Source: Streptococcus tangpeifui (GTDB taxonomy: Bacteria > Bacillota > Bacilli > Lactobacillales > Streptococcaceae). Taken from it: DNA of 64,000 nt. The position numbers were made by a program, and so were the translations under genes. Each line of letters begins with the position of its first letter. The stretch's first letter is position 1. Positions 17,037 to 25,671 of this stretch are shown piece after piece. Location: contig NZ_JAAKDU010000002.1 of NCBI RefSeq assembly GCF_011038795.1, positions 186,001 through 250,000 of the forward strand, written 5' to 3'. The notes beneath the pieces are model-generated. The model ran no database searches. It worked only from the letters and a program-made list of their open reading frames with translations, and was not told where the DNA came from.

Positions 17037-18272
17037 TTAGTGAGAAGATGCACCAGAAGTAGCATCAGCAGCAGTTGGAGCCCCGCCGTTAGAAGAAGAT
17101 GCACCGGAAGTAGCATCGGCATTGGCGGAACCGGCAGCTGGGGCTGCTCCACCAGCCAAATGCTGACCAGTAGTTTCCAAATACCAGTCCAACCAAGGCT
17201 TGAAGTTAAAGACAATTTCATTGATACCTGCATAAGAACCATCGTCATAATACATAGCTTGATAATTATGGGTATTGAGGACAGCTGGATTGGGATTAGG
17301 AATTAAGGTCCGAACGACTTCTTGATCACCATTACGCAGGGTACCAATAACCCATTCAACATTTTTCATTCGATTAGCTGGTAGGCTGCTGTGGACTGTT
17401 GATAAACGGCTGCCTGACTGTGATGGAACACGTTTTGCAAACATGGTTTCTGGATCTTGGTGAGCATTATTGTAGTAGAGAAATTGATTGTTATCATCCG
17501 CATAGGTCAATTCAAAGGGCATAGACTTGAGGAACATATTGATTTGATCGACAGTTAGGATGCCGTGATCAAGCTTGACATAGGTATTACCCGAGACAGC
17601 ACCAGTAATTTCGGCCACTTTTTCAACCCAGTCTGGATCATCAGGATCAACTTCGGTTACAGTGGTTGCGATTGGATGGTTACAATCCAAATCTTCTGGT
17701 TCGATAGGTTTTGGTTTTTTCAATTTTGAAACGACCTCCACATATTTAACGAAGTTATCTAAGCAGGTACTAAGGAAATCAACAGTTCCTTGGTTGATGA
17801 TATCACCATTATCGTCAAAGGCTTCTTTTGCCTTGCCCAAGAGAAATTCATTACCAGGTAAGGTGTAAGCATTAACACCAGGTGCATCCAAAATTTTTCT
17901 CAGATGAACCTGAGCTCGTGAAGTTCCTTGATCATAGTAGGAGGCTCCGACAATCATAACGGGTTTGTTTTCAAAAGGATGGAGGTTGAAGGATAGCCAT
18001 TCTAATGTACTCTTGAGTGCCGGTGTGATGGTGTGGTTATGTTCCGGTGTTGCAATGATGACACCGTCAGCGCGGGTAATTTTATTATAAAGATATCGGA
18101 CTGCAAAGGAATCCGACTGGTCTTCGTCTTGATTGAACATTGGGACATCTTTGATTTCTAAAACTTCTAGTTCAAATTGAAATTTAAAGTGCCGACGAAT
18201 ATATTCCAGCAGCATGCGGTTATAAGAGGTTTCTGCGTTTGAGCCTACAAGTCCAACAAATTTCATTGTCAT
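17037..18272 (-). CDS. NADPH-dependent FMN reductase with C-terminal PAS-like domain and Ala/Ser/Gly tail
   Basis: 411 residues. Residues 1-195 are a flavodoxin-like NADPH:FMN reductase (GLVGSNAETSYNR, ATPEHNHTITPALKSTLEW). Residues about 235-370 resemble the PAS-like sensor module of DUF438-type proteins (LTVDQINMFLKSMPFELTYAD, then RLSTVHSSLP). The last 40 residues are low-complexity Ala/Ser/Gly with ADATSGASS twice. Start supported by GGGAGGA seven bases upstream. It lies 15 bases behind a shorter paralogue, so the pair forms an operon. Likely supplies reduced flavin; the sensing role is inference. Confidence 0.8.
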   Translation of the reverse strand: MTMKFVGLVGSNAETSYNRMLLEYIRRHFKFQFELEVLEIKDVPMFNQDEDQSDSFAVRYLYNKITRADGVIIATPEHNHTITPALKSTLEWLSFNLHPFENKPVMIVGASYYDQGTSRAQVHLRKILDAPGVNAYTLPGNEFLLGKAKEAFDDNGDIINQGTVDFLSTCLDNFVKYVEVVSKLKKPKPIEPEDLDCNHPIATTVTEVDPDDPDWVEKVAEITGAVSGNTYVKLDHGILTVDQINMFLKSMPFELTYADDNNQFLYYNNAHQDPETMFAKRVPSQSGSRLSTVHSSLPANRMKNVEWVIGTLRNGDQEVVRTLIPNPNPAVLNTHNYQAMYYDDGSYAGINEIVFNFKPWLDWYLETTGQHLAGGAAPAAGSANADATSGASSSNGGAPTAADATSGASSH

Positions 18273-18287
18273 TTTTTATCCTCCCTT

Positions 18288-18893
18288 TTAGTTCAAAGTT
18301 TCCCAGTCGAAGTTTTCAGCCTCTTTTTTCAAGAGTTCCTTGGCATGAGACATTTTTTCTGTCATTTTTACAAAAAGCCTGAAGTCATCAAAAATAGCAT
18401 CCAATTTTTGACTGGTTTCAATGTCATTGAGTTCTCCTTTAAGATCAAAGGCTTGTAAAGAGTGAGATAAAAGAAATTCATCAGGGAGAACATTAGCTTT
18501 GAGCTCTGGGGCATTGAGAATTTGTCGCAATTGGAGCTGAGCACGAGAAGAGCCTAAGGTTCCATAGGAAGCTCCTGTAATCATGACGGGTTTGTTAAGC
18601 ATGGGATAGATACCATAGGATAGCCATGCCAGAGCATTCATTAGAACTGCAGGAACAGAGTGGTCATATTCAGGTGTTCCAATAATCACCCCGTCAGCGG
18701 CTTCAATTTTAGCAGCCAGTTGTCTAACGGCCTCAGGTAGTATACGATCCGCAGGTTTATTAAAGAGAGGTAAATCCTTAATTTCAACCAACTCTATGTC
18801 TGCCTTGTCAGCAAAATGTTTTTGCATATACTGTAGTAGCTGTCGGTTAGTGGACTTCTTAGAATTTGTTCCAACGATTCCGATAATTTTCAT
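18288..18893 (-). CDS. NADPH-dependent FMN reductase (flavodoxin-like)
   Basis: 201 residues, single-domain NADPH:FMN reductase. The phosphate loop is GTNSKKSTNRQ near 8-18; GTPEYDHSVPAVLMNALAWLS near 73-93 is the flavin-binding signature. It transfers electrons from NADPH to FMN. It is the first gene of a two-gene unit with the larger PAS-fused paralogue, and GAGGAGG lies just before the ATG. ApbE, which attaches FMN to proteins, is encoded 540 bases upstream on the same strand. Confidence 0.88.
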   Translation of the reverse strand: MKIIGIVGTNSKKSTNRQLLQYMQKHFADKADIELVEIKDLPLFNKPADRILPEAVRQLAAKIEAADGVIIGTPEYDHSVPAVLMNALAWLSYGIYPMLNKPVMITGASYGTLGSSRAQLQLRQILNAPELKANVLPDEFLLSHSLQAFDLKGELNDIETSQKLDAIFDDFRLFVKMTEKMSHAKELLKKEAENFDWETLN

Positions 18894-19397
18894 AATATAG
18901 CCTCCTCTGTTTAAGATATTAAGCCGTTAACCACGCTAAAGAAAAATAGGAACCTGACGATGAATCATACAGGTTCAAGGAAGGTGAGCTTTTTTACAGG
19001 AGCGTCGTAGGCGAGTTCCATTAACAAAATACGGCAGAGGTTTGTTATCTAAGTGCTTTGCACTTGATAGCAAGCGCCAATTACTAAGGTGACTTGGCTA
19101 CCTCTCCCATTAACTCCATTTGGTTAGCAAGATTCCAAACGGAGTATCACAAAGGGACAATTCGCTTTAGCAAAAATTCCTGATAGGAACATAGAGAGTG
19201 AGACAGAAATCGGTATTATAATACAATTGATGTCATCGTCTTACCTTCGCAAGGATAGTCAGGATGAAACACTATTATGCAGATGATAAGTACCTTCAAT
19301 CACCTACTAACTAGTTATTACTTGCATCGACTATAATTGCTTTTTTCTGAAAGAAATCGTCCCGTGTGCAATTCTGAATGCAGTATTATTGTAGCAA
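18894..19397. other. Spacer between apbE and the FMN reductase operon
   Basis: No gene is recognisable. Hairpins occur: ACTCCATTTGG/CCAAACGGAGT (19113-19123 with 19135-19145, one mismatch) and AAGTGC/GCACTT near 19050. A GTATTATAATAC palindrome lies near 19212. It may be a decayed mobile element. Confidence 0.35.
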
Positions 19398-19424
19398 AAA
19401 AGCACCTCTTTTGAAAGTGCTTAC
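19398..19424 (-). terminator. Terminator of apbE
   Basis: AAGCAC/GTGCTT (19400-19405 with 19417-19422); on the minus strand TTTTTT follows the stem. It lies just past the apbE stop. Confidence 0.75.
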
Positions 19425-19436
19425 AAAATATTTGAA

Positions 19437-20369
19437 TCAGTTTTTCCAGATTGGCAGGTTAGAGCTAGATAAAACTTGGTTATTTTTAGTTACAACTAGA
19501 GTAGCTAAATCGGGTACTTGACTGACTTCCGTCAAAATTTCTGATGGGGATTTACCAAAGAGACGAGTAGTCCAGATTTCCCCGTCAACCGATAGCTTAG
19601 AAACAATGGTTAAACTGACTGTCTGGCAATTGACGGGATAACCAGTCTGACTGTCGAAAATATGGTGGTAAGTTTTTCCTTGGTAGGTAAAAGTTCGCTC
19701 GTAGATACCTGAAGTGACCACCGATTGGTCGCGGATGGAAAGAATGGCTAAGTGGTTTCCCCGAGGAAGTTTGGGATTTTGGATACCGATGCGCCAGTTT
19801 TGATCTGGATTATGGTAGGCAGGTCCGAATGTTAGGACATTGCCCCCTAGGTTGATGAGTCCAGCAGAGATACCCTGTTTTTTCAAAAATTCCATAAGTC
19901 GGTCGGCAATATAGCCCTTGGCCAAGGCTCCTAGGTCAATTTTCATACCAGTCTTGGCCAGATAGACAGAAGAATTTTTCTCATCCAGAATAATTTGTCT
20001 AGGATCAATCAGAGCTAACTTGGCTTTTATTTCCTCTTGACTGGGAACCTTAGCATCGTCAAAACCAATTCGCCAGGTCTGAATCAGTGGCCCAATGGCA
20101 ATATTAAGATGACTGCCAGAGGCCAGACTGTGCTTTTTTCCTAGAGCAATCAGTTCAAAAAGCTGAGGATGGACAACGACAGCCTTATTACCTGCTGACC
20201 GATTGATAGCCATTAACTCAGAAGAATTATCATTAGCAGAAAAGCGATGGTTATAGAGACGAAGGAGTTCTTCGGCTTCATCCAAAATAGGTTCTGGATT
20301 GGCGTGATAAATGGAGATATCAATAGTTGTCCCCATTAGATAAACTTGCCGATTAGTTAGTGTTGGCAT
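19437..20369 (-). CDS. apbE: FAD:protein FMN transferase ApbE
   Basis: 310 residues. Conserved blocks are LMGTTIDISIY at the start, SAGN/AIGPLIQTWRIG, KIDLGALAKGYIADR and LINLGGNVLTFG, with DGEIWTTRLF near the C-terminus as the metal-site segment. It moves FMN from FAD onto a Thr/Ser of target proteins. No lipobox is seen, so it looks cytosolic. The ATG at 20369 is chosen (AAAGAGG upstream) over a TTG two codons earlier. It overlaps the end of nrnA by 17 bases, so the two are translationally linked. Confidence 0.92.
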   Translation of the reverse strand: MPTLTNRQVYLMGTTIDISIYHANPEPILDEAEELLRLYNHRFSANDNSSELMAINRSAGNKAVVVHPQLFELIALGKKHSLASGSHLNIAIGPLIQTWRIGFDDAKVPSQEEIKAKLALIDPRQIILDEKNSSVYLAKTGMKIDLGALAKGYIADRLMEFLKKQGISAGLINLGGNVLTFGPAYHNPDQNWRIGIQNPKLPRGNHLAILSIRDQSVVTSGIYERTFTYQGKTYHHIFDSQTGYPVNCQTVSLTIVSKLSVDGEIWTTRLFGKSPSEILTEVSQVPDLATLVVTKNNQVLSSSNLPIWKN

Positions 20370-21297
20370 GGGCAACGGCCTCTTTAATTTCTTGGTAAAT
20401 TTGCTCGTTTTCTTCTAAACTGTAAGAATTAGCTCCGCTGGCAAGCGGGTGCCCACCGCCATCGTGGCGTTTGGCAATTTCATTGATAATGACTTTTTTA
20501 CTGCGAAGACGAACGCGATAGTAGCCTTCAGGTTGCTCAACGAAGATGGCCCAAGATTGTACAAGGTCAATCTTGCCTGGCGTACTGACAATGGCTGAGC
20601 TTTCAGCATCACTGATATCAAACTCCTCCAGCACCTGACGAGTTAAGAGCAGGCGGGCTGCTCCGTTTTCATCAACTTCCAAATGCTCGAAGACATACCC
20701 CTGTAGTTTAGCAATTTTGAAGGAGAAACTGTCCATTTGACGAGAAATGGCTGCAAAGTCAAAATCAAATTCTCGTAAGTCAGCCGCAATTTTCAAAGTT
20801 TTAGAACTAGTGGCGTCATAGAGAAAGCGACCAGTATCGCCAACAATACCAGCATAAAGGAGACGAGCAGCCTCATTGGTTAGCTCAAGGCCAGTTTCAC
20901 GGGCAAAATCAGTGATAATTTCGCTGGCTGAAGAGGCTTTGGTATCAACATAGAGTAAGTCACCATAAGGATCTTCGTTAGGATGATGGTCAATTTTAAT
21001 CAAACAATCGCCACGCTCAAAACGTCCATCATCAATACGAGGCGTGTTGGCAGTATCTGTCACGATGACTAGAGCTCCTTGATAGGCGCTGTCCCCAACA
21101 GTATCCATCTTGCCCAGCCAGCTTAAACTTGGTTCATCACTGCCCGTTGCCAGCACAGCTTTATCAGGAAAGTTATGGCGCAAAATCTCCCGCAGCCCCA
21201 GCTGACTGCCTAAGGCATCAGGATCAGGCCTTTGGTGACGGTGAATAATAATCGTATCATGAGTTTGAATTTTTTCCAAAATCTGGTTGAAAGTCAT
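20353..21297 (-). CDS. nrnA: NrnA-type DHH nanoRNase / pAp phosphatase
   Basis: 314 residues. DHH-family motifs: HRHQRPDPDALGSQ (about 19-32), VTDTANTPRID, IKIDHHPNEDPYGD (the DHH) and the DHHA1 glycine motif HDGGGHPLASGA near 277-288. It degrades 2-5 nucleotide RNAs and pGpG-type dinucleotides and dephosphorylates pAp; it uses manganese. AAAGGAAG precedes the ATG. The apbE overlap suggests one transcript. Confidence 0.93.
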   Translation of the reverse strand: MTFNQILEKIQTHDTIIIHRHQRPDPDALGSQLGLREILRHNFPDKAVLATGSDEPSLSWLGKMDTVGDSAYQGALVIVTDTANTPRIDDGRFERGDCLIKIDHHPNEDPYGDLLYVDTKASSASEIITDFARETGLELTNEAARLLYAGIVGDTGRFLYDATSSKTLKIAADLREFDFDFAAISRQMDSFSFKIAKLQGYVFEHLEVDENGAARLLLTRQVLEEFDISDAESSAIVSTPGKIDLVQSWAIFVEQPEGYYRVRLRSKKVIINEIAKRHDGGGHPLASGANSYSLEENEQIYQEIKEAVAHANTN

Positions 21298-21401
21298 AAT
21301 CTTCTTCCTTTAATGTAATGTTTTTTATGCTATTATAGCACGGAATACTTCCATTACTTGAAAAATAGTAAAAAAGAATCTATATACGGTCAAAATGAAT
21401 T

Positions 21402-21533
21402 TGGTATAATTGGTAAAATATCAAAGAGGTGAGAAATAAGAGCAGTATAGCCATCGATTCCTTACAAATAGTGATTGTTATAGTACTCACATCAGTTGGT
21501 TTGATGCTGTTACGAACTGGTAAGAGTTGCTGA
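21402..21533 (+). CDS. Possible small membrane peptide with its own promoter
   Basis: TGG-TATAAT at 21402-21410 is a good extended -10. Starting at GTG 21429, a 34-residue ORF runs to 21533 (VRNKSSIAIDSLQ, then a hydrophobic IVIVIVLTSVGLMLL helix and RTGKSC). A GAGG overlaps the GTG, so spacing is poor. It could be a small membrane peptide, a remnant of a longer gene, or chance. The coding part is 21429-21533. No known family recognised. Confidence 0.25.
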
Positions 21534-21693
21534 TTAACATCGCCAAGATGAGATATTGAAGCCTTTACACGAAATGTCGACATTCAAATGTAAGGACAAT
21601 GTAGGAAAAGCGAAGTTCCTACAGCTGTGCTTTCTTCTCCGTTACGTTTAGCTTAAGTTTGATGTACGATATAAAATATAAAGAGGTTGATGA

Positions 21694-22458
21694 ATGGATT
21701 TATCATTTGATTTAAGTATAGCAAATGCTTATAAAAGCAAATCTCAAAAAGCCAGAGTGCTGACTGAAACTTGGGTAGCCCGTAATATTTATTGTCCCAA
21801 TTGTGGCTGTAGCCCAGTACAGAAATTTGAAAATAACCGTCCAGTCGCAGACTTTTGGTGTGCTTCCTGTGCAGAAGAATTCGAACTCAAAAGCAAAAAT
21901 GGAAAGTTTTCATCAACTATCGTAGATGGAGCTTATCAGACGATGATAGCCAAAATTAGGTCAAACAATAATCCAAATTTTTTCTTTTTAAATCATACCA
22001 AGGAAATGACCGTTAGTAATTTCATCGTCATACCTAAGCACTTTTTCACTCCTGAAATAATTATAAAGCGTAAGCCCTTATCTCCAAATGCTAAACGAGC
22101 TGGATGGGTTGGTTGTACCATTGATATGAGTAAAATATCAGAAAGCGGGAAAATTTTTCTAGTCAATAATGGAAGAGTGATAAATCCTGATTTAGTTCAG
22201 GAGAAATTTCAGAAAACTTTGTTTTTACGCCAGCAATCCGCTGATAAGAGGGGATGGCTATTAGAAATGCTAAAATGTTTGGATAAAATTTCTGATGATG
22301 AATTTACGCTAAAAGACATATATACTTTCGAAGCAGACTTTAAACAAAAGTATCCGGACAATCACCATATTAGAGAAAAAATTCGACAACAATTGCAAGT
22401 ATTACGTGACCAAGGTATTATTGAATTTTTGGGAAAAGGAAGGTATAGAAAGTTGTGA
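21694..22458 (+). CDS. dpnI: DpnI-type methyl-directed restriction endonuclease
   Basis: 254 residues, the same length as pneumococcal DpnI. Catalytic residues align: D53, E64 and K66 in VADF...EEFELKSK (PD-D/ExK core). Zinc cysteines C34, C37, C56, C59 are intact. FENNRPVAD, KRAGWVGC and the C-terminal winged-helix segment EKIRQQLQVLRDQGIIEF are DpnI-like. DpnI cuts GATC only when the adenine is methylated, so the host must lack GATC-adenine methylation; it attacks incoming methylated phage or plasmid DNA. AGAGG precedes the start. No DpnD-like partner or methylase gene lies beside it. Confidence 0.93.
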   Translation: MDLSFDLSIANAYKSKSQKARVLTETWVARNIYCPNCGCSPVQKFENNRPVADFWCASCAEEFELKSKNGKFSSTIVDGAYQTMIAKIRSNNNPNFFFLNHTKEMTVSNFIVIPKHFFTPEIIIKRKPLSPNAKRAGWVGCTIDMSKISESGKIFLVNNGRVINPDLVQEKFQKTLFLRQQSADKRGWLLEMLKCLDKISDDEFTLKDIYTFEADFKQKYPDNHHIREKIRQQLQVLRDQGIIEFLGKGRYRKL

Positions 22459-22549
22459 GCTTTTGGAATAGATAGACACCCATTTTCTAACTTGGATTTG
22501 GTTAATCCGCTTAAAGAGGTAATTCCGTATCTGATTGGTGGTTAAGCAA

Positions 22550-22588
22550 AAAATTAGGTACCATGCTAAATAAGCCCAGTACCTTTTA
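22550..22588 (-). terminator. Terminator of the yghU-like gene
   Basis: AGGTAC/GTACCT (22556-22561 with 22579-22584); on the minus strand TTTTTT follows shortly after. Confidence 0.65.
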
Positions 22589-22596
22589 AAATCGTC

Positions 22597-23388
22597 TTAT
22601 TTTATTTCTTTATACTCAGCTGTTAAGCCGCGTTTAACAGCTGGACGTTCCGCAATTTTCTTTGTCCATGCCTGTAGATTTTTGTATTCTGTGACATTGA
22701 GAAAGATTCCTGCACGATCCCAGATTTTATCTTGAGCCAAGCGGCCATACCAAGACCAGATGGCGATATCAGCAATAGTATAGGTGTCGCCCGCAATATA
22801 AGGTTTCTTGGCTAATTCCTTATCAAGAAGGTCTAGCTGACGCTTGGCTTCCATAGCAAAGCGATTAATGGCATATTCGATTTTTTCAGGCGCGTAGTGG
22901 AAGAAGTGCCCAAAACCGCCACCCAAGAAAGGAGCAGCCCCTGTTTGCCAGAAGAGCCAGTTAAGAACTTCATTGCGCTCAGCTGGATCTTTTGGAATGA
23001 GCTGATCAAATTTTTCAGCCAAGTAGAGCAGGATATTAGCTGATTCAAAGACACGAACAGGACTTTCTCCAGATAAATCTAAAAGGGCAGGAATTTTTGA
23101 GTTAGGATTGATAGCAACAAAATCAGAGCCAAATTGGTCACCATCACTGATGGAAATTTTAAAGAGGTCATAGCCGGCTTCCCTGACACCTAACTCTTTT
23201 AATTCCTCAAACATGATAGTGGCTTTAATGCCATTAGGTGTTCCCAGAGAATAGAGCTGAAAAGGCTGTTCTCCTTTAGGCAGTGTTTGCTCGAAGCGAG
23301 CTCCAGCAGTCGGTTGATTGATCGATCCCCAAGCGCCACCAATACTAGATGGATTTTCCCAAACTTCAGGCAGTTTGTAGTCAGACAT
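22597..23388 (-). CDS. yghU: YghU-type glutathione S-transferase
   Basis: 263 residues. The YghU-specific N-terminal extension (about 1-45) precedes a thioredoxin-like domain with LGTPNGIKATIMFEEL, NPNSKIPALLD and VFESANILLYLAEKF, then an all-alpha C-terminal domain with YTIADIAIWSWYG. YghU proteins have disulfide-bond reductase activity with glutathione. Streptococci can import or make glutathione, so a redox role is plausible. GGAGG precedes the ATG. It is monocistronic and convergent with dpnI. Confidence 0.92.
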   Translation of the reverse strand: MSDYKLPEVWENPSSIGGAWGSINQPTAGARFEQTLPKGEQPFQLYSLGTPNGIKATIMFEELKELGVREAGYDLFKISISDGDQFGSDFVAINPNSKIPALLDLSGESPVRVFESANILLYLAEKFDQLIPKDPAERNEVLNWLFWQTGAAPFLGGGFGHFFHYAPEKIEYAINRFAMEAKRQLDLLDKELAKKPYIAGDTYTIADIAIWSWYGRLAQDKIWDRAGIFLNVTEYKNLQAWTKKIAERPAVKRGLTAEYKEIK

Positions 23389-23526
23389 GGTCTTACCTCC
23401 AATTATTTTAGTTATGGCCTTATGCTACCAAAATACGAGCATGATTTCAAAAAATTGATCGATCTAGGTCTTGAATTTTTGCTTAGTTGTGATAAGATAG
23501 GAAAAATATTTTAAAGGAGATTAGAC

Positions 23527-24534
23527 ATGTTTCAATCACTAGCTAAGACAGAACTGCACTGCCATTTGGATGGTTCCTTATCTTTAGATGCTATTCGACA
23601 GTTGGCCCAAATGGCCGAAATTGACATTCCAGAATCTGATCAGGAGCTAAGGAGCTTAGTGACGGCTCCAGAACATTGCCAAAATCTAATGGATTATCTG
23701 AAGACTTTTGATGTTATCCGCCCGCTCCTACAGACTCAAGAGGCTCTGGAATTGGCAGCTTATGACGTGGCTCGTCAGCAGGCTAAAGAAAATGTCATTT
23801 ATAGTGAAATTCGTTTTGCTCCTGAATTATCTATGGATCAAGGCTTAACAGCCAGTCAGACAGTCAAGGCTGTCTTAGCAGGTCTGAAGCAGGCTCATGA
23901 AGAGTTTGGCATTGTCAGTAAGGCTATAGTTTGTGGCATGCGGCAATCGGATCCTGAGTTGACTTGGGAAATTCTATCAGAAGTTGCAGACTTAGCTCCC
24001 CAAGGCTTAGCTGGTTTTGATTTTGCAGGAGATGAGCATGCTTTTCCACCTGCCAAAATCGAAAAGCTCATCAAAAAGGTTCAAGAACTGGGCTACCCCT
24101 TGACCCTACATGCTGGTGAGTGTGGCTGTCCCCACCATATTGTTCAAACCTTAGAACTGGGTATCACGCGAATGGGCCATGCGGCAGCTATCACCCATCA
24201 TCCAGAGATTATTACTGAATTTGTTAGGGAGGGAGCGACGGCTGAGCTTTGCCTGACCAGCAATCTCCAAACCAAGGCTGTTCCTAGTTTGGCTGATTAT
24301 CCTTATCAGGAGCTCCTCAAAGCAGGTGCTAAGATTACTATTAATACCGATAATCGGACGGTTTCTGACACTAATTTAACCAAGGAATATGAGCTTTTTA
24401 ACCGTTACTTTGCAGCCAGCCCTGCTGATTTTCTGACCTTCAATCAAAATGCAATCTCAGCCGCCTTTACTAGTCAAGAAGAGAAAGAACATTTATTTAA
24501 AAAGCTAAAAGGAGCTTATCAGCCGTATTTATAA
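23527..24534 (+). CDS. add: Adenosine deaminase
   Basis: 335 residues. Metal-site motif [10 protein letters not shown] (13-22), [21 protein letters not shown] and the [13 protein letters not shown] segment are the adenosine/adenine deaminase family landmarks. It converts adenosine to inosine for purine salvage. Motif IV reads NTDN rather than the commoner STDDP, so a related aminohydrolase specificity cannot be ruled out. AAAGGAG lies just upstream of the ATG. Confidence 0.88.
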   Translation: MFQSLAKTELHCHLDGSLSLDAIRQLAQMAEIDIPESDQELRSLVTAPEHCQNLMDYLKTFDVIRPLLQTQEALELAAYDVARQQAKENVIYSEIRFAPELSMDQGLTASQTVKAVLAGLKQAHEEFGIVSKAIVCGMRQSDPELTWEILSEVADLAPQGLAGFDFAGDEHAFPPAKIEKLIKKVQELGYPLTLHAGECGCPHHIVQTLELGITRMGHAAAITHHPEIITEFVREGATAELCLTSNLQTKAVPSLADYPYQELLKAGAKITINTDNRTVSDTNLTKEYELFNRYFAASPADFLTFNQNAISAAFTSQEEKEHLFKKLKGAYQPYL

Positions 24535-24564
24535 GATTTGCGTCTATTAAAAAGTTCTCTAATG

Positions 24565-24573
24565 TGCTATAAT
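24565..24573 (+). promoter_or_regulatory. Extended -10 promoter of the flavodoxin gene
   Basis: TGC-TATAAT 27 bases before the ATG at 24601, with GGAGG between. It lies immediately after the add stop codon. Confidence 0.7.
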
Positions 24574-24600
24574 CATCTCAATGATTATTTGGAGGAAACT

Positions 24601-25044
24601 ATGGCTTTAGCTAAAATTGTTTATGCAAGTATGACAGGCAATACCGAAGAAATTGCGGATATCGTGGCAGAGAAATTAGAGGAATTGGGACACACGGTTG
24701 ATGTGGACGAGTGTACCACTGTCGATGCCGCTGATTTTGAAGATGCTGATATGGCTATTGTTGCTACCTACACCTATGGAGACGGCGACCTGCCCGATGA
24801 GATCGTTGATTTCTACGAAGATTTAGCTGATGTTGATTTAACTGGCAAGATCTTTGGTGTAGTCGGTTCAGGGGATACCTTCTATGATTATTTTTGTAAA
24901 TCTGTTGATGAGTTTGAAGACCAATTTGCTTTGACAGGTGCTACCAAGGGAGCTAATTCTGTCAAGGTTGACCTAGCAGCAGAAGACGAAGATATTGAAA
25001 ATCTCGAAGCCTTTGCCCAAGCAATGTCAGCCAAATTAGGTTAA
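24601..25044 (+). CDS. fld: Flavodoxin
   Basis: 147 residues, a short-chain flavodoxin. The FMN phosphate loop SMTGNTEE is at about 10-17; TYTYGDGDLPDE and GSGDTFYDYFCKSVD are the 50s and 90s loops. The protein is very acidic. It carries single electrons as an iron-independent stand-in for ferredoxin. The ATG at 24601 is chosen because GGAGG precedes it; the frame remains open upstream without a ribosome site. Confidence 0.93.
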   Translation: MALAKIVYASMTGNTEEIADIVAEKLEELGHTVDVDECTTVDAADFEDADMAIVATYTYGDGDLPDEIVDFYEDLADVDLTGKIFGVVGSGDTFYDYFCKSVDEFEDQFALTGATKGANSVKVDLAAEDEDIENLEAFAQAMSAKLG

Positions 25045-25045
25045 T

Positions 25046-25185
25046 ACTCAAAGAAAATCAGTATAGATGTGGATAGCGAAAAGGCTTAAGGAAACTTTTT
25101 GAGGTTTTGAAAATGGACGGCAGAGCTCTTCCCGCAAATAGAGCGAGTTGAAGTCAATGGCGTATCATTTTGATTTTCAAAGAGT
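25046..25185 (+). repeat. MITE-like element with terminal inverted repeats
   Basis: Begins ACTCAAAGAAAATCA (25046-25060) and ends TGATTTTCAAAGAGT (25171-25185). The inverse of the end matches the beginning at 12 of 15 positions. About 140 bases, no coding capacity, lying right after the fld stop. Similar small elements flanked by TACTC..AAAATCA are common in mitis-group streptococci (from memory). Confidence 0.55.
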
Positions 25186-25199
25186 GCAAATAGTAGTAG

Positions 25200-25232
25200 A
25201 GGAATCGGTTAGAAATTGTCGGTTCCTTTTTC
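25200..25232 (+). terminator. Terminator downstream of fld
   Basis: AGGAATCG/CGGTTCCT (25200-25207 with 25220-25227, one G-U pair) followed by T5. Confidence 0.7.
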
Positions 25233-25266
25233 GTGAAAATTCCTTGCAAAGAGGTTATAATGAAAA

Positions 25267-25671
25267 GAGAGCGGGACTCAATCAGTAAATCGTGATAAAA
25301 TCACGACTTTGATTTTCCTCGCTCTCCCATTTAAGGCTCAGATCTTTGGCACTTTTTTGTTTTTAGGTGGCAGACTTTGGCAGTCTATGCCCAGACTGCC
25401 AAAGTTCACTGGAGCATTTCAATCCCGCCTCCGCACAGTTGATATTGGTTTTTCAAACAGTCCAGTGGACTGTTTCAGGTAGATGCTTAAAATTAAGAAG
25501 TGTCCAGTTACAGAAAAGCCAATCAGCAGTGGTTCATTGGTGCTAAAGCACCTAATGAACTGTGCAGGGGTAAGACTTCTTGACATAGCCAACCAGTCTT
25601 ACTCCCAACCACTGCGTCAATCTAGTAAATCTAGAACAATGCTAACGAGTCTGGACTTTTGTCCCAGACTC
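25267..25671 (+). repeat. Dispersed composite repeat, copy B (complete)
   Basis: About 405 bases, no ORF of interest. In order: a GAGAGCGGGACTC block; a CTTTGGCAGTCT/AGACTGCCAAAG hairpin; the palindrome AAACAGTCC-AGT-GGACTGTTT; a three-helix block with P1 GCAGTGGTT/AACCACTGC (25526-25534 with 25607-25615), P2 CATTGGTGCT/AGCACCTAATG (25535-25557) and P3 GTAAGACT/AGTCTTAC (25570-25577 with 25595-25602); and a final terminator-like GAGTCTGG/CCCAGACTC hairpin. Copies: A 15510-16642, C 33950-34394, D 27358-27820. Confidence 0.8.

Noticed and set aside
25267..25671. CRISPR array
   Set aside because: Repeats in this window are long, dispersed and modular; there are no short regularly spaced direct repeats and no cas genes.
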